A DNA stretch of 52,106 nt from Paracoccaceae bacterium (GTDB lineage: Bacteria > Pseudomonadota > Alphaproteobacteria > Rhodobacterales > Rhodobacteraceae), in assembly GCA_002402045.2 (NCBI GenBank), contig NVUX02000019.1:1-52106 (forward strand). The letters run 5' to 3'. The notes under the pieces were generated by a model. The model did not search any database, was not told the DNA's origin, and worked only from the letters and a program-made list of their open reading frames with translations. A program made the translations under genes and the position numbers. How positions within the stretch are numbered: position 1 is the stretch's first letter; every line of letters begins with the position of its first letter. Shown here in pieces: positions 42,980 through 51,991 of this stretch.

Positions 42980-43987
42980 ATGACCCAGCTCATCACCGCT
43001 CCGAACCTGTCTGTACAAGACGAACAAGCCCTGCTTGACCTCTATACCCGTGGCACCCCCGAAAACACCTTGCGGGCCTATGAGCGTGACCTGATCTACA
43101 TTGAAGCCTGGAAAGGTACACCGTTGGAATGGCCGGAATCTGAAACCACGGCCCTGCGCTTTATCCTCGATCATTCCCGCGATCTAGAGACCAACGATAG
43201 CGCGCGCGCCGTTGCTGAAGCCCTAATCGCCAATGGCCTGCGGAAATCTCTTAAATGCCCGGCCACGGCCACGCTCGATCGCCGTATTGCCAGCTGGCGG
43301 GCCTTCCACCGGATGCGCAATCTCGCTTCGCCGTTCGAAGCCCCGCTGCTCCGCCAAGCCCGCGCAAAGGCCCGCCGTGCCGCGGCCAAGCCCCCTGCCC
43401 CCAAATCCAACAATCCGATAACGTTGGAGGTATTGGAAAAGCTGCTGGCCGCTTGCCCCCCAAGCCTGCGCGGCACCCGTGACCGCGCCATCCTGATGCT
43501 CGGCTGGGCCTCGGGCGGCCGCCGGCGCTCAGAAATCACCGGCTTACATGTGGAGGATATCACCCTTGAGGACGATCTCGTCCATATCCGCTTGCTGGAA
43601 ACCAAAACCACCGCCAAAGGTAAAACCCCCAAGTTGCTTCTCAAGGGTCGCGCCGCCGCCGCCTTGCGCGAATGGCTCACCGCCAGCCGCCTCACCAAAG
43701 GCCCGCTCTTTCGCCCTATTTCCAAATCCAACACAGTACTAGGCCGCCCTCTACACCCCGATGCTATCCGCCAGATCCTCAAACGATTATTGGTAACTGC
43801 GGGCTATGACAAATCCTTCGCCTCCCCCCATGGGTTGCGCTCCGGTTTCCTGACTGAAGCCGCCTTGCAGGGCACCCCAATTCAGGCAGCAATGCGCCTC
43901 AGCCTGCATCGCTCTGTGGCACAAGCCCAAAAGTATTACGATGACGTGGAGCTCAAGGATAATCCGGCAACGGATCTATTGGGCTAA
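42980..43987 (+). CDS. Tyrosine recombinase (XerD/phage integrase family)
   Basis: A 335-residue recombinase from the ATG at 42980; an earlier ATG at 42944 is possible. An N-terminal core-binding domain (TRGTPENTLRAYERDLIYIEAW) precedes the catalytic domain with the expected residues: Arg in GWASGGRRRSEITGLHVED, His-x-x-Arg in SPHGLRSGFLTEAALQG, a His in LSLHRSVAQ and the nucleophilic Tyr in AQKYYDDVE. On plasmids such enzymes resolve multimers. A palindromic site lies just upstream. It ends at the first repeat of the operator cluster before the next gene. Confidence 0.87.
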   Translation: MTQLITAPNLSVQDEQALLDLYTRGTPENTLRAYERDLIYIEAWKGTPLEWPESETTALRFILDHSRDLETNDSARAVAEALIANGLRKSLKCPATATLDRRIASWRAFHRMRNLASPFEAPLLRQARAKARRAAAKPPAPKSNNPITLEVLEKLLAACPPSLRGTRDRAILMLGWASGGRRRSEITGLHVEDITLEDDLVHIRLLETKTTAKGKTPKLLLKGRAAAALREWLTASRLTKGPLFRPISKSNTVLGRPLHPDAIRQILKRLLVTAGYDKSFASPHGLRSGFLTEAALQGTPIQAAMRLSLHRSVAQAQKYYDDVELKDNPATDLLG

Positions 43988-44053
43988 TGTTCAACACCCT
44001 TGAAAACTGTTGAACACGTGTTATGTTCAACAAAATATGAAAGTGTTGAACAT
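43988..44053. promoter_or_regulatory. Double inverted repeat (TGTTCAACA / TGTTGAACA) before the nucleotidyltransferase-fold gene
   Basis: Two inverted repeats of identical geometry: TGTTCAACA (43988-43996) with TGTTGAACA (44008-44016), and TGTTCAACA (44024-44032) with TGTTGAACA (44044-44052). Each pair has an 11-base spacer and the second pair lies 36 bp after the first. The last repeat runs into the likely ATG at 44052, so a bound regulator would block expression. Confidence 0.7.
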
Positions 44054-45062
44054 GGAATCTCTTTCCCACATCGCCCACGCCGCCTACCACGATCTGCTGC
44101 GCCTGCTGCAAGACGATGCTGTCTCCGAAATCCGCGGCACACCAAGCAAGGTTAACCGTGGAAACAAGGCCTATTGGTACGATAGCTATCGCGTTGGCAA
44201 CACCGTGCACAAAACCTATATCGGTGAGGACACCCCTGCCCTACGCGCTCGCATGGAACGGCTTATAGACCTGAAAGCCGAAACAACCTCCCGCCGCGCC
44301 GCGCGTGCGCGCCTGATCCGTATCTTGCGGGCCGAAGGGATGATGGACATGGACCGCGCCACCGGCAGTCTACTCAATGCCATGGCCAAAGCAGGTGTAT
44401 TCCGTCTTGGCGGCACAGTTATTGGCACCCATGCATTTCGGCTTTACGAAGGGATCCTTGGTCTGCGCTATAGTTTCAATCAAATGGCCCAGACCGATGA
44501 TCTCGACATCGCCAGCTTCGAGCGCCTCTCGCTAGCTCTGGATGATACCGTCTCGCCGCCGCTACAAAAAGTACTAAGAGACTTCACCTTTGATCCCGTG
44601 CCTGGGCTGGACAAGGGCACCACATGGCGCTGGAAACAAAGCCGTTCAGGGCTGTTGGTCGAGTTTCTGACCCCCTCTTTCGAAGAAGCCGAAGGCATCC
44701 GGCCCCTGCCCGCCCTTGGTGTGCAGGCGCAATCTCTACATCACCTGAACTATCTGCTCGCCGAGCCGATCAAAGCTGCGGCACTTTACCAATCGGGCGT
44801 GTTGGTGCAAATTCCTCGTCCAGAGCGCTTTGCCATTCATAAGTTGATCGTCGCCGCGCGCAGGCGCGACGATGACCACCTAAAATCCAATAAAGACCGC
44901 GCTCAGGCGGCATTTCTCATCGAGGCACTAGCAGAAGACCGACCGGATGATTTGCGCGAAGCTTACGCCAGCGCCAGGTCTCTCGGCCCCCGCTGGCGGG
45001 AACGGCTAAACCAAAGCCTGAAGCGGATGCCTAAAACCGCAGAGAAGCTTGGGGCTTTGTAG
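44052..45062 (+). CDS. Nucleotidyltransferase-fold protein (GSU2403-like, NTP_transf_8 type)
   Basis: A 336-residue protein; the start is uncertain (44052 chosen, 44037 possible), and translation signals are weak because an operator covers the region. The central part shows nucleotidyltransferase motifs, FRLGGTVIGTHAFRLYEGILG followed by TDDLDIASFERL (acidic pair), and later LLAEPIKAAALYQSGVLVQIPRPERFAIHKLIVAARR. The family has no established function. The tight palindromic operator and position beside parAB and a recombinase suggest a plasmid-maintenance or toxin-like role. A large hairpin follows its stop. Confidence 0.7.
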   Translation: MESLSHIAHAAYHDLLRLLQDDAVSEIRGTPSKVNRGNKAYWYDSYRVGNTVHKTYIGEDTPALRARMERLIDLKAETTSRRAARARLIRILRAEGMMDMDRATGSLLNAMAKAGVFRLGGTVIGTHAFRLYEGILGLRYSFNQMAQTDDLDIASFERLSLALDDTVSPPLQKVLRDFTFDPVPGLDKGTTWRWKQSRSGLLVEFLTPSFEEAEGIRPLPALGVQAQSLHHLNYLLAEPIKAAALYQSGVLVQIPRPERFAIHKLIVAARRRDDDHLKSNKDRAQAAFLIEALAEDRPDDLREAYASARSLGPRWRERLNQSLKRMPKTAEKLGAL

Positions 45063-45088
45063 ACACCTCGCAGCCCCCTGACAAAAAG

Positions 45089-45131
45089 TATCCCTGCATA
45101 TCCTCCATGACATGGAAGATATGCAGGGATA
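45089..45131. terminator. Large near-perfect hairpin between the nucleotidyltransferase gene and parB
   Basis: A 14-bp stem TATCCCTGCATATC / GATATGCAGGGATA continues, after one mismatch, with TCCAT / ATGGA around a 3-base loop. It lies 26 bp after one stop codon and about 50 bp from the parB stop on the other strand. It may be a bidirectional terminator, though it lacks T-runs, or a protein or centromere site near parS. Confidence 0.5.
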
Positions 45132-45162
45132 AACAGTGGGTATTTGCAAAACTAGTCAAGAA

Positions 45163-45180
45163 GGTTTCGCATGCGAAACC
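45163..45180. promoter_or_regulatory. parS-like centromere palindrome, copy 1 (downstream of parB)
   Basis: GGTTTCGCATGCGAAACC is a perfect 18-bp palindrome, 3 bp after the parB stop. The core GTTTCGCATGCGAAAC recurs exactly at 47726-47741 on the far side of parA. The GTT-10 nt-AAC outline is that of ParB/RepB centromere sites in alphaproteobacteria. Best explained as the ParB binding site. Confidence 0.75.
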
Positions 45181-45183
45181 GCC

Positions 45184-46248
45184 CTACTCCGGCTCCAATA
45201 ACCGCTGAATCTCCAGCATCACGGTATCGACCAGTTCGCTATCCGCATGGCGGCCAGTGAAACGAATGTCTATATAGCCTTCACCATTGATCTTCTCGAT
45301 ATTAACCCCGTTGGCCAACTTTATCTCTCCGTGGCCCTCGGGCTTAGACGCGCGGCGCTCAACCTTTGCCTTTTTGCCGAGCGCTTCATAATCCTTCAAA
45401 ACATTTTCCATCACGCGCCATTCATGCTCAAAACTTACACCAGAGGATAGCGCCAATGCAGCGCGAAGCGCGGGGATTTGGTCTTCTTTTAGCGCAGCGG
45501 CAAGCCTAAGCCCTGCCCGCTCGCTCAGGCGAGTTGGAAACTGGAGCAGATCCCCCAGCGCTTCGAAAATCAGAGCAAAGCTCCGGATCTTTGAACGCTT
45601 GGCTTTGGACCCCGCAGCAAATAGCGCATTCACAGCTTCTTCTACACTCTCAAACGCGCCCTGCTTGGCCGAAATTACGGCGATCCGTCCACGCTCAAAG
45701 TGGCTAAGATCTGTGCGGATTTCGTTTTCCTCTACCATTGAAATATAAGCATCAGACGCTTCTTTCGGAGCCCGAATCAGAGAGGGAATAGAGGTGAATT
45801 CTTCACGGCCCGTTTCCTTCGCCAATGCTCGCAAAGCGGCCACCCGCCGCCAGCCAGAAATCAAGCCATAGCGTAAAGTGCCATTGTCGCCCCCCAAGGG
45901 CAGCACCTCAATAGGCATCCGCAAGCCATGCGCCAATATTGAATGCTTAAGTTCCGCCATTTCTGCCTCGTCCACATGCACGCGGTCACGGCTTAAATGC
46001 TCGGTTTCAATATGCGAGAGCGGGATTTTCTGTGCCAGCAGTCCTGCCTCTTTGGCAGCTTGGTATCGCCGCGCATCAGCAGCCTCTGCACCGGAAAGCG
46101 CAGCGGCTTCCCCAGCGACGCGGGCAATGGGCGGCACGTTTACCCCTAAAGCAGAAGGCCGCTTGATGTCCGGTTTCGCTGCAAAACCTTCGGAAATTTT
46201 AGCCAGTTCCTCGACGGTCGGGGCATTTAAGCGCCTGCGTTTAGCCAT
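45184..46248 (-). CDS. parB: Plasmid partition protein ParB
   Basis: A 354-residue ParB-family protein from the ATG at 46248, which overlaps the parA end by 8 bp; a longer frame from 46293 lies inside parA. The ParB/Srx-like N-terminal domain shows IPLSHIETEHLSRDRVHVDEAEMAELKHSILAHGLRMPIEVLP, then GTLRYGLISGWRRVAALRAL and MVEENEIRTDLSHFERGRIAV (box II, nucleotide-binding region). A helical DNA-binding section follows to about residue 270. It binds parS-like palindromes that flank the operon and works with ParA to segregate the plasmid. Confidence 0.88.
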   Translation of the reverse strand: MAKRRRLNAPTVEELAKISEGFAAKPDIKRPSALGVNVPPIARVAGEAAALSGAEAADARRYQAAKEAGLLAQKIPLSHIETEHLSRDRVHVDEAEMAELKHSILAHGLRMPIEVLPLGGDNGTLRYGLISGWRRVAALRALAKETGREEFTSIPSLIRAPKEASDAYISMVEENEIRTDLSHFERGRIAVISAKQGAFESVEEAVNALFAAGSKAKRSKIRSFALIFEALGDLLQFPTRLSERAGLRLAAALKEDQIPALRAALALSSGVSFEHEWRVMENVLKDYEALGKKAKVERRASKPEGHGEIKLANGVNIEKINGEGYIDIRFTGRHADSELVDTVMLEIQRLLEPE

Positions 46249-47641
46249 TATCTTGCTCCTCCTCAGGGTGGGCATCTCGCCACCAGCACCCAATTAATAG
46301 TTCTTTGAATTCGGCATAGGTCCGGTCGAATGTTTCTCGCCCGCGCATATAAGTATCGCGGTTGAAGTCTCGATAATCCGCCTCGTAAATCCCGTTGACC
46401 TGCTCACCTGCCTGTCCAACAAGCGCGGTAAATTCCTGCCGGTAGGCATTCATGAAATCCCCAAAATAGGCTTGAATAACATTGGCAAGGTCAGTTTGCT
46501 GGCTGGCATCAAAGCGGGTGATGATCGCGCGCACCACGTCCCACTCAAATCGGGTTTCCGGTAGGCCCGCTAATCGGTTGGCGGTGTTTTCTCCGTCCTC
46601 GATTGAGGCGAAAGTGGTGTAGAGCATATCAAAAAACCGGCCTGTGGAATCAAATTCGAGAAAGGACGCCCCAAGCGGCACCAGCAGGATATCTGCCGCC
46701 GCAAGAGCGTTGATAGTCAGGTAACCGAGGGCAGGGGGGGTATCGAGGATAATAACATCATATGCGTCGAGAACGCCCTCATCTTCAAGGAAATTTGACA
46801 ACCCGTCCCAGAGTTTCCAACCCTTTAGCCCCATGCGCCAAACCGGAATTTGGAACTCTGCCCAGTAGAGATTGAGTTGGGCACCGATGAGATCAATATT
46901 AGGCCAATGGGTGGACTGAATTACATCTTTGGCTCCAATTTTCAGCGCCTCTTGCAAGGTTTCATCGAGGGGAAGAGGGGCCTCACCGGCGGCCTCTCGG
47001 TGGGTATTTTCCGTCACCATAGCTTTGGCAAAATCCTTGGCGATCAGCGGAAAAACGGTGGACCATTCGTCTTCAACTTGGCCGCCCATAATCGACGTCA
47101 TAGACCCTTGGCTATCAAGATCAATCACGAGCACCTTATAGCCATCAAGCGCGGCAGACATTGCAAGGTGCGCTGCGGTAGACGTTTTACCAACACCGCC
47201 TTTGAAATTGGCGATGGCTGTGATTTTGGCCTGTGCGCCTTCGGGCTTGTAAGGTTTGTATTCCTTACTTGAAAGCCCCTCCTTGGCGAAGTGTTCGCGC
47301 AAGGTCAGCACCTCAGCTAGGGTGAACCATTTGGCGCCCCCTTCCTTGCCGGTTTCTGTTTCGCCTTGGGGCAGGGCGGGGTTGTTTTTGAGCACACGGC
47401 GAAAATGAGCCGGGGCGAGAGGGATCAAATATTTGGTGATCTCCCATGTGGAAAATTTGCGTAGAGTTTTGCGACCATCTGGGGCATGGCCCCGGATGGC
47501 AAGATCTTCTCGACCTTTGGCGCAAAAAGATGCTGCTTGGGCGAATCGGTGGGTGTTGATAGGGTCACCAAGCTTGGCAGCAGCGGCCTTCGGATCAAGA
47601 TTCATGTAGGGCGGGGCGGACTGCTCGGTTTTTTTAGCCAT
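46241..47641 (-). CDS. parA: Plasmid partition ATPase ParA (type Ia)
   Basis: A 466-residue ParA of the long type. An N-terminal DNA-binding region (about residues 20-120, with STWEITKYLIPLAPAHFRRVLK and TLAEVLTLREHFA) precedes the ATPase: the deviant Walker A IANFKGGVGKTSTAAHL (about 143-159), VLVIDLDSQGSMTS and YDVIILDTPPALGYLTINAL. Type Ia ParA proteins also repress their own operon. It is divergent from rep across the origin region. AGGAAAT precedes the ATG. The operon is parA-parB. Confidence 0.92.
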   Translation of the reverse strand: MAKKTEQSAPPYMNLDPKAAAAKLGDPINTHRFAQAASFCAKGREDLAIRGHAPDGRKTLRKFSTWEITKYLIPLAPAHFRRVLKNNPALPQGETETGKEGGAKWFTLAEVLTLREHFAKEGLSSKEYKPYKPEGAQAKITAIANFKGGVGKTSTAAHLAMSAALDGYKVLVIDLDSQGSMTSIMGGQVEDEWSTVFPLIAKDFAKAMVTENTHREAAGEAPLPLDETLQEALKIGAKDVIQSTHWPNIDLIGAQLNLYWAEFQIPVWRMGLKGWKLWDGLSNFLEDEGVLDAYDVIILDTPPALGYLTINALAAADILLVPLGASFLEFDSTGRFFDMLYTTFASIEDGENTANRLAGLPETRFEWDVVRAIITRFDASQQTDLANVIQAYFGDFMNAYRQEFTALVGQAGEQVNGIYEADYRDFNRDTYMRGRETFDRTYAEFKELLIGCWWRDAHPEEEQDNG

Positions 47642-47724
47642 TACCTATTTCCTGTGATATACTGTGTTTTTACGATTATTAGGTATAGTATGGCACATGC
47701 TTGGTTAAATGGGAATAGTGTCAA

Positions 47725-47741
47725 GGTTTCGCATGCGAAAC
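47725..47741. promoter_or_regulatory. parS-like centromere palindrome, copy 2 (upstream of parA)
   Basis: The 16-bp palindrome GTTTCGCATGCGAAAC at 47726-47741 is identical to the copy at 45164-45179, with the flanking AAG also shared. It lies about 85 bp upstream of the parA start, where it could act both as centromere and in operon control. Confidence 0.75.
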
Positions 47742-47802
47742 TACTTTCCTCATTAGAAAAAGACACACAAAATATTGATATGGAGCTCTTAAAGGTTGTA
47801 AT

Positions 47803-48106
47803 ATTTTAGGATATTTAGGATATTTGGAGTTAATATTCACATACCTATCAAGTACTTGATAGTGTTTGGGGACCTTAATACGGGCCAAAGGGTGCCAAAA
47901 TACGGGATGTAAGGCACCCGCATGCAGGGCGAAGGGAACCGGCATACGGGGCCACAAGAACCCAGACTCAGGCAGGCGAAAAGGGGCATATTTTTGGCGG
48001 AATACACCATATTCGGCGAAAAAAAGGGGATAATGGGCCCTCAGATAAGGCAACGTGTGGCTAAAGGCACCTATATACGGGACCCAATGCTGAGTTAAAG
48101 GCACCC
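47803..48106. other. Probable replication origin with AT-rich repeats, palindrome and degenerate iterons
   Basis: Three parts can be seen. First, tandem AT-rich repeats of ATTTAGGAT type (47803-47830). Second, a perfect palindrome CTATCAAGTACTTGATAG (47845-47862), a likely Rep-dimer operator or origin element. Third, about five related 19-20-bp units of the form ATACGGG-N5-6-AAGG-CACC: starts near 47878, 47900, 47922 and 47944, about 22 bp apart, with a further diverged pair at 48075-48105. The 22-bp phase and position just before rep fit an iteron-controlled origin. Confidence 0.72.
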
Positions 48107-48164
48107 GAAGAGTTCTTGCAATTGGGTTCTTTATGGGGGATGATTAGGGAAAAGGGCAGAGCGG

Positions 48165-49454
48165 ATGAATGTAGATATTGACCATGCGGCGCTTAGTGGG
48201 GCGCTTAGGCGGGATAGTGTTAAGAAGAATGTGGCAGCGATCCATGTAAGTGGCAAGCTTTCCCTTTTGCAGCGCAAGCTCTCTAATGTGTTGCTGCTCA
48301 ATGCTTATGATGAGCTCACTACGCGGCAGAGCCATGCGATAGATGCGAAAACCCTGTGCCTGATGATCGGCTATAATTCCAATGATATCCAAACGCTCAA
48401 AGCCGCACTTCGGAGCTTGGCGGAAACGGTCGCCGAATGGGATATGCTCGATAAAAATGGTAAACAGGAGTGGGGGGTTTCGAGCCTGCTGTCATTTGCC
48501 AAGCTCTCTGGCGGGGTGTGTGAATATGCCTATTCTCCCGCCTTGGCGGAAAAGCTGTTTGATCCGAAAATATTTGCGCTGATTAATCTCAACATCCAGC
48601 GGCGCTTTACCAGTGGCCATGGACTGGCGCTTTATGAAAACTGCTTTCGCTTTGTGCGCACGCGTTCCACAGGATGGTGGGAGATTGAGCTGTTTCGTCG
48701 GCTGATGGGGGTGGCTGATAGCACTTATTATGAAAGCTTCAAACAACTGAACGCCAAGATTATTAAGCCGGCCGTTTTGGAGGTCAACAAGACTTCAAAC
48801 ATTTCACTCACTCCGGAGTTTCGCAAGCAGGGGCGGCGGGTGTCACATATCCGGTTTTTGATCAAGGAAAACCCGCAACTGGCAATGTTTGATATTGATG
48901 ACAATGCGGGCTCGCGCAGTTCGGAAACTTATCAGCGACTGGTAGGGCAGGGGGTCTCTGACCGGCTGGCGCGCAGCTGGATTGCCGAACATGGCGAGGA
49001 ATATGTGGCTGAAAAGCTGGAGTATGTTGCTGCTAAGGATAAAGCGGGCGTGATTAAGGGCAGTACGGCGCAATATCTAGGCGCCGCAATCAGGGATGAT
49101 TATTCAACCCCGAAGCCGCCTGAGCCGAGCGCGGAAGCTCTTAAGGCGGCTGAGCAGCGGCGACTTACAGCTGAAGCCAATGCGCGAGTCGAGGCGGAAA
49201 AAGACGCGGTACGGATGGCGCAAAAGCGGAGTAGGGCGTCGCGCTTAGCGCGGGTTTTGGCTCATGTGGCCACACGCAGCCCTACCCAGCGGGATGCCGA
49301 TAAACATCTATTTTCAGCGTTGCTGAAAAATGATCTTGATCGCTCTGATTTTGCCCGCTTCGGCTGGGAATCGGCGTTAAATTCCTCAGCGATATTTATC
49401 TTTTGGGAAGGGCTGGACCCAGGGATATTTGAGGCGGTTGAAGGAATTTCATAA
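48165..49454 (+). CDS. rep: Replication initiator protein, Rep_3 superfamily
   Basis: A 429-residue initiator of iteron plasmids (PF01051 type). Two winged-helix domains are expected; visible motifs are LLQRKLSNVLLLNAYDEL, WGVSSLLSFAKLSGGVCEYAYSPALAEKLFDPKIFALINLNIQRRFTSGHGLALYENCFRF (first domain) and GVADSTYYESFKQLNAKIIKPAVLEVNK with VSHIRFLI (second). A C-terminal coiled-coil-like, Ala/Glu/Arg-rich tail (about residues 320-385) is additional. It binds the upstream iterons to open the origin. It is divergent from parAB. The last backbone gene before the IS21-family element. Confidence 0.87.
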   Translation: MNVDIDHAALSGALRRDSVKKNVAAIHVSGKLSLLQRKLSNVLLLNAYDELTTRQSHAIDAKTLCLMIGYNSNDIQTLKAALRSLAETVAEWDMLDKNGKQEWGVSSLLSFAKLSGGVCEYAYSPALAEKLFDPKIFALINLNIQRRFTSGHGLALYENCFRFVRTRSTGWWEIELFRRLMGVADSTYYESFKQLNAKIIKPAVLEVNKTSNISLTPEFRKQGRRVSHIRFLIKENPQLAMFDIDDNAGSRSSETYQRLVGQGVSDRLARSWIAEHGEEYVAEKLEYVAAKDKAGVIKGSTAQYLGAAIRDDYSTPKPPEPSAEALKAAEQRRLTAEANARVEAEKDAVRMAQKRSRASRLARVLAHVATRSPTQRDADKHLFSALLKNDLDRSDFARFGWESALNSSAIFIFWEGLDPGIFEAVEGIS

Positions 49455-49639
49455 CCATATAGCGCTTTCGGAAAACTATATGAAACAGCCGCACCGCGAT
49501 CTGCTTCACCATTCTGGAAAAGACCAGCGGCATCGAGGTAAATTCAATAAATTTCCTAACTCGGTTGAATCTTTCGGCCCAGACGGAAAAAGCCTGGGCG
49601 TGATTTTTGAGACAAGCAGCCCTTTCGATACCCCTCACA
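49455..49639. other. Non-coding stretch between rep and IS21
   Basis: These 185 bases hold no supported gene. The start of the stretch (ATATAGCGCTTTCGGAAAAC) has weak dyad symmetry. It should have been the flank of the sequence lost together with the relaxase C-terminus, but no relaxase similarity is visible here. Confidence 0.3.
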
Positions 49640-49766
49640 TGTCAATGAGCGTTTAAAACTGACCCGGTTTTGGCATTTAAAACTGACCCACCTTTGAGGA
49701 GCAAAGCCGATAGGCGAGATGCTCTCATATAGCGAGCTCGTCTATTGGCTTTGCTTGCGTTGGGGT

Positions 49767-50498
49767 TTATTGAACGCGGCTGTTTTTGCTCTGTGCGAAG
49801 CGGAAGGAGTTGTTGCCTGTCTCGATGATTGAACAGTGATGCGTTACCCTGTCCAGAAGCGCGGTAGTCATCTTGGCATCGCCAAAGACCGACACCCATT
49901 CTCCGAACTCTAGATTGGTTGTGATGATGACGCTGGTTTGCTCATAAAGCTTGCTAATGAGGTGGAACAGCAACGCCCCGCCGGATTTAGGGAACGGGAT
50001 GTATCCCAGTTCATCAATGATCACACAATCCATCTGGGTAAGCTGGCGGATAATTTTGCCGGCGTTTCCCTCGGCCTGTTCCTTGATCAGGGCATTGATG
50101 AGATCGACAGCATTGTGGAAGCGTGCCTTCTTGCCTTGATTGATAAGCGCTGCACCCAAGGCGATAGCAATGTGGGTTTTGCCGGTTCCGGTGCCGCCGA
50201 CAAGGATTAGATTGTGGGCATCCGTTGTAAATTGTCCGGTGCAGAACTGCTCAATTTCCGGTTTTTTCACGGCAGATATACCATAATCAAACGTGGCAAA
50301 ATCTTTGTGATGGGGGAACCTTGCAACGCGCATCTGGTATTCAATGGACCGGACGCGCCGCTCGATGGTTTCCGCCTCGATCAGTTGTTTGAGTATCGTG
50401 GTTAGGTTCGGTGTTGTGCGGCTGGCCAGAAGATCCTGAGCACAGCCTGCCATACCGTGCAATCTCAAGGCTTTCAGCCCCTCTATCAGCGCGTTCAT
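49767..50498 (-). CDS. istB: IS21-family helper ATPase IstB
   Basis: A 243-residue AAA+ ATPase related to DnaC that selects the target and activates IstA. Walker A is [16 protein letters not shown] (about residues 98-113), Walker B is [25 protein letters not shown], and the sensor-like region is [13 protein letters not shown]. The start overlaps the istA stop by 4 bases (ATGA). All motifs are intact. Confidence 0.94.
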   Translation of the reverse strand: MNALIEGLKALRLHGMAGCAQDLLASRTTPNLTTILKQLIEAETIERRVRSIEYQMRVARFPHHKDFATFDYGISAVKKPEIEQFCTGQFTTDAHNLILVGGTGTGKTHIAIALGAALINQGKKARFHNAVDLINALIKEQAEGNAGKIIRQLTQMDCVIIDELGYIPFPKSGGALLFHLISKLYEQTSVIITTNLEFGEWVSVFGDAKMTTALLDRVTHHCSIIETGNNSFRFAQSKNSRVQ

Positions 50499-51991
50499 AC
50501 CATATCTCCTTGTGCCGTATACAACACCTCATATCGTTTGCAGTCAGCTTTTGGTGCAACTTGCAGGGCCGGATAGGAATGGGCTTCAGGCAGTAGTTCA
50601 ATAACGGGTTCGACCAGTTGATTTATCAGGTTGATGATAGCCGCAAGCCGAAGTGTGCTTTGTTCAACAGCCATGTCACAGGCCATTCCAACAATATCGA
50701 TCCCATGTTCCTGAACCAGCATTAGAAGCTCGACAAAGTCACGGTCACCACCCTTTACCTTCATGTAGCTAGACCTGATCCGGTTCATGGATGCCGGCAA
50801 TTCCCACTCCAGAAACGGTGCGCCATCTCGCAAGGCTCCGGGTTTGCGTAACAAAAGCGGCACATAGTGCCAGGGCTCGAAGTAACTGATATTCTTTGTA
50901 AACCTGCGTTTGTGTTCGGCGATGATCTTTTGGTCGGCAACCAGAACAATCCGCCCTGCATAGGCGCGTAGCGAGATATGGCGGCCAGCATATTGGGCCG
51001 GAACGCTGTAACGATTGCTGTCATATTGAACAAGACAGGTGGAACGCACACGCACCGCCTTCTCAACATAGCCATCAAAACCAACTCCGAGCGGACGTAA
51101 TTCTGCCTGCTCAACTGCAAATATTGCATCAATTGTTTGATCCTTCTGATCTGGGTGCGAGCGGGTTCCCAGTTCATCGCAACGTAACGACAGCCAGATA
51201 TTCAGCGCATCCATATCCTCAAAATCCAGCTTTGGGGTAAACAGCCATTGGCGGATATGCTGGACCTGGTTCTCGATCTGCCCTTTCTCCCAACCAGATG
51301 CGGGTGTGCACGCTACCGGTTCCATGACATAATGGTTCATCAACGCCAAAAACCGTGGGTGGAATACCCGATCCTTTGAGCGTGATACATAGGTCACCAT
51401 CGTTTTTGGATTGTCAATAATCACCCGACGTGGCACCCCGCCATAAAATGATAGGGCGCGGACAAATGCATCCAATACCATCTCTTGGGGTTCGCCCGGA
51501 TAAGCTACAATAAAAGACTTGCGGCTATGGCACAGACGGAAGTGTGCAACTTTGATCTTCTGATCAGCGCCGCCCAGAACAACGTGTTCCTCGCTCCAGT
51601 CAAACTGCAACGCATCACCAGCTTTGAAATGCAAAGGAATGAAAGCATGCAGCAGTTCTGCCCCATCTGCCTTCAATGCTTTGACAAAACGACAAACCGG
51701 AGAATATGAACCCGTATATCCCTCCTTAACCAGTTGCTCATAAAGCTTCACAGCAGTGCGCCGTTCTCGGCGGGGCCGTTTCTGATCTTGTTCAAAAAGA
51801 ATACGCAGACGATCCTCAAAACCCTGCAACTTGTGCCGGATCGGCGCTTGACTGCGATGATAACGCGGCGGCGTTGCATCCTTCAGATACTTCTTGATCG
51901 TATTCCGGGATAAACCCGTGCTCCGGCTCACAGACCGGATGCTTCGTCCATCCCGCAAAACTAAACGGCGGACCTTTGCTGCACTTTCCAT
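50495..51991 (-). CDS. istA: IS21-family transposase IstA
   Basis: A 498-residue transposase from the ATG at 51991 ([22 protein letters not shown]), with AGGTGAT upstream; a longer frame opens at 52066 inside the terminal repeats. The N-terminal helix-turn-helix is [22 protein letters not shown]. Catalytic residues of the DDE/RNase H-like core lie in [23 protein letters not shown] and [17 protein letters not shown]. The C-terminal beta-rich domain follows. Intact and probably active with IstB. Confidence 0.93.
   Translation of the reverse strand: MESAAKVRRLVLRDGRSIRSVSRSTGLSRNTIKKYLKDATPPRYHRSQAPIRHKLQGFEDRLRILFEQDQKRPRRERRTAVKLYEQLVKEGYTGSYSPVCRFVKALKADGAELLHAFIPLHFKAGDALQFDWSEEHVVLGGADQKIKVAHFRLCHSRKSFIVAYPGEPQEMVLDAFVRALSFYGGVPRRVIIDNPKTMVTYVSRSKDRVFHPRFLALMNHYVMEPVACTPASGWEKGQIENQVQHIRQWLFTPKLDFEDMDALNIWLSLRCDELGTRSHPDQKDQTIDAIFAVEQAELRPLGVGFDGYVEKAVRVRSTCLVQYDSNRYSVPAQYAGRHISLRAYAGRIVLVADQKIIAEHKRRFTKNISYFEPWHYVPLLLRKPGALRDGAPFLEWELPASMNRIRSSYMKVKGGDRDFVELLMLVQEHGIDIVGMACDMAVEQSTLRLAAIINLINQLVEPVIELLPEAHSYPALQVAPKADCKRYEVLYTAQGDMV

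Noticed and set aside
49635-49639. TCACA at the left IS21 flank and TCACA at the right end as a target duplication
   Set aside because: Counting the right TCACA as part of the element gives proper TG/CA ends and a 19/26 inverted repeat, and the contig redundancy stops at that base, so it is better read as element sequence.
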